Positions 34,060 to 40,154 of a stretch of DNA of 40,154 nt are shown piece after piece. The stretch spans positions 1 to 40,154 of the forward strand of contig NZ_AKJZ01000078.1 in NCBI RefSeq assembly GCF_000282055.1. The letters run 5' to 3'. Under the pieces are notes generated by a model. That model saw nothing but the letters and a program-made list of their open reading frames with translations. It did no database searches and had not been told where the DNA came from. A program made the translations under genes and the position numbers. How positions within the stretch are numbered: the stretch's first letter is position 1; every line of letters begins with the position of its first letter. Origin of the DNA: Flavobacterium sp. CF136 (GTDB lineage Bacteria; Bacteroidota; Bacteroidia; Flavobacteriales; Flavobacteriaceae).

Positions 34060-34542
34060 ATGACGTTCACCGCTATAGATTTTGAGACAGCAACAGCCTA
34101 TCATCCCTGTTCTGTTGGAATTGTTACTGTTGAAAATGGAATAATTGTAGATGAATTTGTGTCTTTAATTAAACCTCCTAATAATGAATACTCTCCATTT
34201 ACGATACGGGTTCATGGTATATATCCTCGTGATACAATGAATGCAAAATCTTTTTTACAAGTATATCCTGAAATTGAAAAAAGGTTAAAAAATAAAGTAA
34301 TTGTAGCACATAACGAGAGTTTTGACCGCAATGTTTTAATTAAATCAATGGCTCATTGTGGTTTACATTATGAAGATCTGAATATAGCTAATCGATGGGA
34401 ATGTACTGTGAAAATTTACAAAGCCAAAGGATTAAAACCAACAAAGCTTAGCGATTGCTGTCGGGAGATGAAAATTCAGCTGAACCATCATGAAGCATTA
34501 TCAGATGCCAGGGCCTGTGCAAAATTATATTTATTACGATAA
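34060..34542 (+). CDS. DEDDh 3'-5' exonuclease
   Basis: This 160-residue single-domain nuclease is of the DnaQ type. All five catalytic residues are visible: Asp7 and Glu9 (AIDFET), Asp89 (HNESFDR), His144 and Asp149 (NHHEALSDA). It resembles stand-alone proteins related to the PolIII epsilon domain. It may proofread or trim DNA or RNA ends; the substrate is unknown. There are 71 bases from tamL and 72 to the DUF2851 gene, all rightward. Confidence 0.92.
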   Translation: MTFTAIDFETATAYHPCSVGIVTVENGIIVDEFVSLIKPPNNEYSPFTIRVHGIYPRDTMNAKSFLQVYPEIEKRLKNKVIVAHNESFDRNVLIKSMAHCGLHYEDLNIANRWECTVKIYKAKGLKPTKLSDCCREMKIQLNHHEALSDARACAKLYLLR

Positions 34543-34614
34543 TTTAATTATTTGTAATATTAATACTATTTATTTAGTACTTTAGAATATTGTAAACCAA
34601 TATAAAGTCTAAAA

Positions 34615-35886
34615 ATGAAAGAAGATTTTCTTCATTATCTCTGGAAGTTTAAAAAATTTGACACACTCAATTTAAGAACTGTTAACCATGAGGAAATTAC
34701 AATTATAAATACCGGAAATTATTTAGAACTCGCCGGACCTGATTTTTTCAATGCGCAAATTAAAATTGGGAATCAAAAATGGGCAGGGAATGTCGAAATC
34801 CATTTAAAATCCTCAGATTGGTATGTGCATAATCATGAAAAGGATTCTGCTTATGAGAATGTGATCCTACACGTGGTTTGGGAACATGATGCAGAGATTT
34901 TCAGACAAAACAATACTGAGATTCCTGTTTTGGTTTTAAAAGATTATATTTCTTCTGAAATTATTTTAAACTACAACTCTTTAACGTTGCCAAAATCATG
35001 GATATTTTGTGAAAAACAAATTACTCAGGTAGGAAATTTTGTTTTTAAAAATTGGCAGGAACGTTTGTTTTTTGAGCGATTAGAACGAAAGTCAAAATCT
35101 ATTTATGATTTATTGGAAGAAACAAATCAGGATTGGGAAGCTGTTCTGTTTTGTCTTCTGGCAAAGAATTTTGGTTTAAATACCAATGGAAATTCATTTT
35201 TGCAATTGGCAAAAGCAATTCCATTTTCGATTATCAGAAAAGAAAGTTTTGAACTGGAAAATCTTGAAGCACTATTCTTTGGGAGTGCAGGATTATTAGA
35301 CTCGGATAAAGAAGATGTTTATTTTAAAGACCTGAAATTTAGATATTTTTATCTTTTGCATAAATATCAATTAGAAAAAGTTTACATAGAGCCGATTCAG
35401 TTTTTTAAACACCGACCGGATAACTTTCCAACTATAAGACTTTCGCAATTAGCGAATTTATATCATGAACATCAAAATTTATTTTCTAAAGTTATTGAGT
35501 TAAAATCTATTACAGATATTTATAAATTATTAAATAGTTCAGCCGGCCTGTATTGGCAAAACCATTATCAATTTGATAAAGAAAGTCCAAAAAAGAGAAA
35601 AATATTATCTAATTCATTTATAGATTTATTGGTGATAAATACAATTATTCCATTACAATTTGCTTATTCTAAAACAAGGGGTGAATCAATTTCTGAAGAC
35701 CTGATTTCTATTTTGGATGAAATTTCCCCGGAGAAAAATTCAATTATTGAAAAATTTAAATCCTTCGGCATTAAATCAGCAAATGCATTTGATACACAAT
35801 CCTTGTTACAGCTTAAAAAAGAATATTGCGATGTTAATGGTTGTCTGAAATGTGCAGTAGGAATGGAGTTGTTGAAAAATAATTAG
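34615..35886 (+). CDS. DUF2851 family protein
   Basis: This 423-residue protein is conserved in Bacteroidota and has no signal peptide. Recognisable blocks are 'EDFLHYLWKFKKFDTLNL', 'NAGPDFFNAQIKIGNQKWAGNVEIHLKSSDW' (here starting LAGPDF), 'YENVILHVVWEHD' and 'FFKHRPDNFPTIRLSQLANL'. It ends with the Cys cluster CDVNGCLKCAVG near the C-terminus, a possible metal site. Function is unknown. The same-strand neighbours, an exonuclease and a PspC protein, give no clear hint. Confidence 0.88.
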   Translation: MKEDFLHYLWKFKKFDTLNLRTVNHEEITIINTGNYLELAGPDFFNAQIKIGNQKWAGNVEIHLKSSDWYVHNHEKDSAYENVILHVVWEHDAEIFRQNNTEIPVLVLKDYISSEIILNYNSLTLPKSWIFCEKQITQVGNFVFKNWQERLFFERLERKSKSIYDLLEETNQDWEAVLFCLLAKNFGLNTNGNSFLQLAKAIPFSIIRKESFELENLEALFFGSAGLLDSDKEDVYFKDLKFRYFYLLHKYQLEKVYIEPIQFFKHRPDNFPTIRLSQLANLYHEHQNLFSKVIELKSITDIYKLLNSSAGLYWQNHYQFDKESPKKRKILSNSFIDLLVINTIIPLQFAYSKTRGESISEDLISILDEISPEKNSIIEKFKSFGIKSANAFDTQSLLQLKKEYCDVNGCLKCAVGMELLKNN

Positions 35887-35933
35887 AGGTTTTAATTTGA
35901 TAATTAGGAAAATGGAGGAGAAAGCACATTAGA

Positions 35934-35949
35934 TAATTTTGTATTTTTG
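35934..35949 (+). promoter_or_regulatory. Overlapping -7 boxes for the PspC gene
   Basis: TAATTTTG (35934-35941) and TATTTTTG (35942-35949) both fit TAnnTTTG and lie just before 35972. They overlap the first in-frame ATG (35939), which argues that translation starts at 35972. Confidence 0.55.
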
Positions 35950-35971
35950 TTTAAAATTTAAAATAATAAAG

Positions 35972-36199
35972 ATGTCCGCTATTTTAAAACTTAAATTCTT
36001 TTTCGAAAAATACGGTTTTCATGTTTCGTCACGATTGGCTGATAAACTTGGAATGCGCGTAACCAGCGTTCGATTGTTTTTTATTTATATTTCGTTTGTG
36101 ACTGCCGGATTAGGTTTTGGAGTTTATCTTACTTTAGCTTTCTGGATTCGGTTAAAAGATCTGATAAGGGCCAAACGAACTTCAGTTTTTGATTTGTAA
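35972..36199 (+). CDS. PspC domain protein (short)
   Basis: This 75-residue membrane protein carries a PspC domain: 'FEKYGFHVSSRLADKLGMRVTSVRLFFIYISFVTAGLGFGVYLTLAFWIRL'. It has one long hydrophobic stretch and a basic C-terminus. PspC proteins respond to envelope stress in proteobacteria; in Bacteroidota short forms like this are common without the rest of the Psp system, and none of it is seen here. The frame is open from an ATG at 35939, but that would overlap the likely promoter. Confidence 0.85.
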   Translation: MSAILKLKFFFEKYGFHVSSRLADKLGMRVTSVRLFFIYISFVTAGLGFGVYLTLAFWIRLKDLIRAKRTSVFDL

Positions 36200-36218
36200 C
36201 ATAAATTTTAATCATAAA

Positions 36219-36256
36219 AAAAGGGATTATAAAGCTTTTGCTTCATAATCCCTTTT
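36219..36256. terminator. Bidirectional terminator between PspC and permease genes
   Basis: AAAAGGGATTAT (36219-36230) pairs perfectly with ATAATCCCTTTT (36245-36256), and inner AAGC/GCTT adds to the stem. A-rich and T-rich flanks allow it to serve both converging genes. Confidence 0.88.
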
Positions 36257-36273
36257 CGTTATATATTGAAAAT

Positions 36274-37752
36274 TTATTTTTCAGAATTGTTTAAAACACT
36301 ATGTTTCTTACCATATGCGAAATAAATAATAATACCTATTGCCATCCATATAAAAAGCCTTAACCAATTGGTCCAGCCTAAACCATACATCATGGCACAA
36401 CAAACACCAACTCCTAATAGCGGAATTAAAGGAACAAACGGCGTTTTAAACTCTCTTACCATGTTAGGTTCTTTTTTTCGTAAAATAATAACGGAAATAC
36501 ACACAAGAACAAAAGCAAATAAGGTACCAATACTTGTCATATCACCCACAATATCACCTGGGATAAAAGCGGCGAAAGCACCAACGATTACTAAAATTGC
36601 AAGGTTGGCTTTGTATGGAGTTTTGTATTTTGAGTGGATATCACTGAAAGCTTTTGGAAGTAAACCGTCTTTACCCATTGCATAAAATACTCTGGATTGT
36701 CCTAATAACATCACTAAAATTACAGAAGAAAATCCTGCTAAGATGGCAACGGTTACTAATTGTCCTAACCATTCGTATCCAATCATGTATTTGTTGATTG
36801 CAAATGCAACTGAAGCTTCTTTACCACCAGTTCTGAAATCTTCAACTGTAGCAACACCGGTCAAAACATGAGCAAAAAGGATATATAATAATGTACATAC
36901 GGCTAATGAACCTAATATACCAATTGGCATTGCTCTTTTAGGGTTTTTAGTTTCCTGAGCAGCTGTACTAACAGCATCAAATCCGATGAAAGCAAAGAAA
37001 ACTGTTCCGGCAGCGCCTAAAATTCCCATAATTCCCCCGTAACTATGATCAATTCCGTGTTCATCTGTAAAAATTGAACTTTTTGGAATATATGGCGTAT
37101 GGTTTACCGGGTTAATAAAGTGCCAGCCAATAACTATAATAAGAATTACAATGGCAACTTTTACAATTACAATAATGCCATTTACAAAAGCAGATTCCTG
37201 TATTCCTTTTATTAATAATAAGCTAATAACTGCGACAATAAATAAAGCCGGTAAATTAATTATTCCATGTTCTCCTGTTGCAGGATTTGATTGAAAAGGA
37301 GAATGAGAAAGAGAAAATGGTATTGGACTTACATGCAAAACATTGACCAGTAAATTATTGAGGTATTCGCTCCAGGCTATCCCGACGGTTGCGGCCCCCA
37401 CAGCATATTCCAAAATTAAATCCCAACCGATTATCCATGCTAAAAATTCGCCCATCGTGGCGTAAGTATAGGTGTATGCACTACCTGAAATCGGAATAGA
37501 TGAAGATAGTTCAGCATAACATAATCCCGCTAAAGCACACCCAATAGCTGCAACAATAAATGCAATAGTTACAGATGGTCCGGCACTCTGAGCAGCAGCA
37601 GTTGCTGTTCTTACAAATAAACCGGCTCCAATAATGGCGCCAATTCCGAGGGCAATTAATGACCAGGCAGTTAATGTTCTTTTTAATCCTTTTTCAGAAT
37701 CAGCGGCTTCGGCTAAAAGCTGAGCTAATGGTTTTCGTTTCCAAATAGACAT
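36274..37752 (-). CDS. APC-family amino acid permease (cationic amino acid transporter-like)
   Basis: This 492-residue protein has about 12-14 hydrophobic segments. The start has the APC pattern LTAWSLIALGIGAIIGAGLFV, followed by 'CYAELSSSIPISGSAYTYTYATMGEFLAWIIGWDLILEYAVG', which is typical of bacterial CAT-type transporters. 'FFAFIGFDAVSTAAQETKNPKRAMPIGI' is another family block. It should import amino acids with protons or by exchange; the specific substrate is unknown. It is a single-gene leftward unit with its own promoter and a shared terminator. Confidence 0.93.
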   Translation of the reverse strand: MSIWKRKPLAQLLAEAADSEKGLKRTLTAWSLIALGIGAIIGAGLFVRTATAAAQSAGPSVTIAFIVAAIGCALAGLCYAELSSSIPISGSAYTYTYATMGEFLAWIIGWDLILEYAVGAATVGIAWSEYLNNLLVNVLHVSPIPFSLSHSPFQSNPATGEHGIINLPALFIVAVISLLLIKGIQESAFVNGIIVIVKVAIVILIIVIGWHFINPVNHTPYIPKSSIFTDEHGIDHSYGGIMGILGAAGTVFFAFIGFDAVSTAAQETKNPKRAMPIGILGSLAVCTLLYILFAHVLTGVATVEDFRTGGKEASVAFAINKYMIGYEWLGQLVTVAILAGFSSVILVMLLGQSRVFYAMGKDGLLPKAFSDIHSKYKTPYKANLAILVIVGAFAAFIPGDIVGDMTSIGTLFAFVLVCISVIILRKKEPNMVREFKTPFVPLIPLLGVGVCCAMMYGLGWTNWLRLFIWMAIGIIIYFAYGKKHSVLNNSEK

Positions 37753-37782
37753 ATTTATTTAGGGTTTATTGTTATTAAGCTT

Positions 37783-37816
37783 CAAATGTATTGTTTTTTA
37801 TAAAAAATAAAAACAA
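37783..37816 (-). promoter_or_regulatory. Promoter of the amino acid permease
   Basis: On the minus strand TTG (plus 37814-37816), a 23-base spacer and TACATTTG (plus 37783-37790) precede the ATG by 30 bases. The spacer is a little longer than usual. Confidence 0.5.
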
Positions 37817-38021
37817 TTATGCAGTTTTAAGTTATAAAATATTTAACTTTTAAAGAAGTATCTCTGCAATTATTCATTTTGGATGATAAACTTTCATTCA
37901 AATTATGCTGGTGAAGAAAAATAAAGATTGAATCTAAAATATTTTTTTAATATTTTTCTTAATAAATTATCGTTTATTTGACTTAATTTATAGTTTCAAA
38001 TCTTAATAATATTATAGAATA

Positions 38022-38906
38022 ATGAATTTTAAAAACATAGCATCCTATTTTAAGTTTACAAATCAACAACGAAAAGGGATTTTTTTATTTTTACTTTTAA
38101 TAATTGGGTTACAGTTTGCTTATTTTTTTTCGGATTTTAGCCAAATTGAAAAAAACTTTTCAGAAAAGAAAGAATGGTTGTCTCTGCAAACAGAAATTGA
38201 TTCATTAAAAACGACCAGATATAAGGAAAAGCAAAAAATATATCCATTTAATCCAAACTTTATTTCAGATTATAAGGGATATAAATTAGGAATGTCTTTA
38301 AAAGAAATTGATCGATTGTTTGCTTTTAGAAAAGACAATAAATATGTGAGCTCTGCGGAAGAATTTCAAAAAGTAACAAAAGTTTCGGATTCTCTATTAC
38401 ATCGTATTTCACCTTATTTTAAATTTCCGGATTGGATTAATAAAAAAAATGTCTCCATGTCTGGTAAACAATATGAGCAGAAATCATTTCCTAAAAAAGG
38501 AAAAATTGTTGCGATGGATATTAATCAGGCAACGCAGGAAGATTTAATGAAAATTTATGGAATCGGAGAAGGCTTGTCGTTGCGGATTTTAAAACAAAAA
38601 GAAAACTTGGAAGCTTTTGTTTCGATGGAACAAATGAACGATGTCTGGGGAGTTTCTCCTGAAGTTGTAACTGAATTAAAAAATCATTTCAGGGTTTTAT
38701 CCTTTCCCAAAATTAAAAAAATCCTCATAAATGATGCATCTTTAAAAGAGTTAGCCCAGTTTTCTTATTTCAGATATGTTTTGGCAAAACAAATTGTAAC
38801 TTATAGGAGTATGAACGGAAATATTAAAAATATTGAGGATTTGATAAAAATTAAAGGCTTTCCTGTTGAAAAAGCAAATATAATTGGTTTATATTTGGAG
38901 TTCTAA
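38022..38906 (+). CDS. Membrane-anchored helix-hairpin-helix protein (ComEA-like)
   Basis: This 294-residue protein has one N-terminal transmembrane helix (~20-37), a charged linker, and tandem HhH modules. One is at ~165-230 (MDINQATQEDLMKIYGIGEGLSLRILKQ), with a less regular one at ~235-294 (INDASLKELAQFSYFRYVLAKQIVTYR, LIKIKGFPVEKANIIGLYLEF). An earlier segment (NFISDYKGYKLGMSLKEIDRLFAFR, ~75-100) looks like a further divergent HhH copy. HhH modules of this type bind DNA non-specifically, as in ComEA, but competence is not established here. It ends 12 bases before the acyl-CoA dehydrogenase gene. Confidence 0.88.
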   Translation: MNFKNIASYFKFTNQQRKGIFLFLLLIIGLQFAYFFSDFSQIEKNFSEKKEWLSLQTEIDSLKTTRYKEKQKIYPFNPNFISDYKGYKLGMSLKEIDRLFAFRKDNKYVSSAEEFQKVTKVSDSLLHRISPYFKFPDWINKKNVSMSGKQYEQKSFPKKGKIVAMDINQATQEDLMKIYGIGEGLSLRILKQKENLEAFVSMEQMNDVWGVSPEVVTELKNHFRVLSFPKIKKILINDASLKELAQFSYFRYVLAKQIVTYRSMNGNIKNIEDLIKIKGFPVEKANIIGLYLEF

Positions 38907-38918
38907 AAACAGATTACA

Positions 38919-40061
38919 ATGAATTTTGATTACAACGAAACGCAATTGATGATTGCGCAGTCTATAAAAGATTTTGCTGAAAAAAACATAAGACCTTATA
39001 TAATGGAGTGGGATGAAGCGCAAATTTTTCCGCTTCCGTTGTTTAAACAGTTAGGCGAAATGGGCTTTATGGGTATTTTAGTTCCGGAAGAATATGGCGG
39101 TTCCGGTTTAGGGTATCACGAATATATTACTGTTATTGAAGAAATTTCAAAAGTTGATCCATCAATAGGATTGTCGGTTGCTGCACATAATTCATTATGT
39201 ACTAATCATATCCTGACTTTTGGAACTGAAGAACAAAAGAAAAAATGGTTGCCAAAACTAGCTACTGCTGAGCATATTGGGGCATGGGGATTAACAGAAC
39301 ACAATACAGGTTCTGATGCCGGCGGAATGAATACAACTGCTGTTAAAGACGGTGATTTTTGGATTATAAATGGAGCTAAAAACTTTATTACACATGCTAT
39401 TTCAGGTGATATTGCTGTGGTAGTGGTGCGTACAGGTGAAAAAGGAGACTCAAAAGGAATGACAGCTTTTGTTTTTGAAAAAGGAATGCCGGGATTTACA
39501 TCTGGGAAAAAAGAGAATAAATTAGGAATGCGTGCCAGTGAAACTGCTGAACTTGTTTTTGATAATTGCAGGGTACCGGATACTAATAGATTAGGTGAAG
39601 TTGGGCAGGGTTTTGTTCAGGCAATGAAAATATTAGATGGAGGAAGAATTTCAATAGGCGCCTTGTCTCTTGGGATTTCTAAAGGAGCATACGAAGCAGC
39701 TTTAAAATATTCAAAAGAAAGACATCAGTTTGGACAGCCTATTAGCAGTTTTCAGGCGATTTCATTTAAATTGGCAGATATGGCTACCGAAATTGAAGCT
39801 TCGGAACTTCTGTTGCATAAAGCTGCTTTCTTAAAACAAGAGCACAGACCTGTTACTACATCAGGAGCTATGGCAAAAATGTATGCTTCAGAAGTTTGTG
39901 TAAAAGTGGCTAATGAAGCGGTTCAGATTCACGGAGGTTATGGTTATACAAAAGATTATCCGGTAGAGAAATTCTACAGGGATTCTAAATTATGTACTAT
40001 TGGTGAAGGAACTACTGAAATTCAGAAACTTGTAATTGCCAGGAATATTTTAAAAGAATAA
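38919..40061 (+). CDS. Acyl-CoA dehydrogenase (short-chain/butyryl-CoA type)
   Basis: This 380-residue FAD enzyme introduces a trans-2 double bond in acyl-CoA during fatty-acid or branched-chain amino-acid breakdown. Family marks are 'GFMGILVPEEYGGSGLGYHEYI', 'GAWGLTEHNTGSDAGGMNTTA', 'GLGMRASETAELVFDNCRVP' (here KLGMRAS), 'SFQAISFKLADMATEIEA' and 'EAVQIHGGYGYTKDYPVEKFYRD'. The catalytic base is Glu363 in IGEGTTEIQ. Electrons would go to ETF. It follows the HhH gene by 12 bases, suggesting co-transcription. The last codons AAA GAA TAA are the first unit of a heptamer array. Confidence 0.96.
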   Translation: MNFDYNETQLMIAQSIKDFAEKNIRPYIMEWDEAQIFPLPLFKQLGEMGFMGILVPEEYGGSGLGYHEYITVIEEISKVDPSIGLSVAAHNSLCTNHILTFGTEEQKKKWLPKLATAEHIGAWGLTEHNTGSDAGGMNTTAVKDGDFWIINGAKNFITHAISGDIAVVVVRTGEKGDSKGMTAFVFEKGMPGFTSGKKENKLGMRASETAELVFDNCRVPDTNRLGEVGQGFVQAMKILDGGRISIGALSLGISKGAYEAALKYSKERHQFGQPISSFQAISFKLADMATEIEASELLLHKAAFLKQEHRPVTTSGAMAKMYASEVCVKVANEAVQIHGGYGYTKDYPVEKFYRDSKLCTIGEGTTEIQKLVIARNILKE

Positions 40062-40154
40062 AGAATAAAGAATAAAGAATAAAGAATAAAGAATAAAGAA
40101 TAAAGAATAAAGAATAAAGAATAAAGAATAAAGAATAAAGAATAAAGAATAAAG
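40053..40154 (+). repeat. AAAGAAT tandem array, 14 units, running off the window
   Basis: AAAGAAT repeats without any error from 40053 to the window end: 14 full copies plus AAAG. The first unit is the end of the dehydrogenase reading frame (Lys-Glu and the first base of the stop). Its true length is unknown because the window stops inside it. Confidence 0.97.

Noticed and set aside
40053..40154. Heptamer array considered as a CRISPR or an origin iteron set
   Set aside because: There are no spacers, and the units are head-to-tail without gaps and very AT-rich; it is a simple tandem repeat.

Overview
The window looks like chromosome of a Flavobacterium-type member of the Bacteroidota. It is AT-rich. 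Start codons follow A-rich tracts rather than strong Shine-Dalgarno sites. Many genes follow TAnnTTTG -7 boxes. The encoded families fit that group: TonB-linked outer-membrane proteins with carboxypeptidase-like N-termini, a lipoprotein-type TamA (TamL), and GSCFA, DUF2851 and GxxExxY proteins. No tRNA, rRNA, CRISPR array, prophage or intact insertion sequence was seen. Most of the content is core genome.

Layout. 1-397 is non-coding and carries a leftward promoter at the window edge. 398-3944 encodes a DUF3494 (ice-binding fold) lipoprotein with two SbsA-type Ig domains, followed by an OmpA-type outer-membrane protein. 4100-6822 holds the ribosome-assembly GTPases Era and Der. Era is preceded by a short promoter-plus-hairpin leader, and a probable structured RNA lies between the two genes. 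7159-9924 is a large outer-membrane beta-barrel protein and 9931-10689 a DUF2490 protein. 10690-11031 carries a palindromic intergenic repeat. 11032-15612, all leftward, holds a ChrA-family transporter, a TonB-dependent receptor and an Rrf2 regulator. 15718-19057 is a leftward operon: M23 peptidase, MerR regulator, LemA, and two TPM-domain proteins. alaS is divergent from it.

Downstream of alaS is a roughly 540-bp cassette. It consists of a small GxxExxY (PDDEXK_3-like) gene bounded by perfect 27-bp inverted repeats, and it sits between the converging alaS and ABC-exporter genes. A surface-type lipoprotein and a GSCFA protein follow. Next comes tamB-tamL (TAM envelope biogenesis system), a DEDDh exonuclease, a DUF2851 protein and a short PspC protein. 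An amino-acid permease, a helix-hairpin-helix protein and an acyl-CoA dehydrogenase complete the gene set. The window ends inside a heptanucleotide tandem array that begins in the last codons of the dehydrogenase.

Most likely to reward a second look: (i) the inverted-repeat GxxExxY cassette at 21912-22488; (ii) the structured intergenic RNA candidate at 5231-5317; (iii) the era leader, whose first transcribed bases match those of the promoter at the window start; (iv) period-7 microrepeats that recur between genes and, once, inside a coding sequence (GSCFA, 26115-26142).
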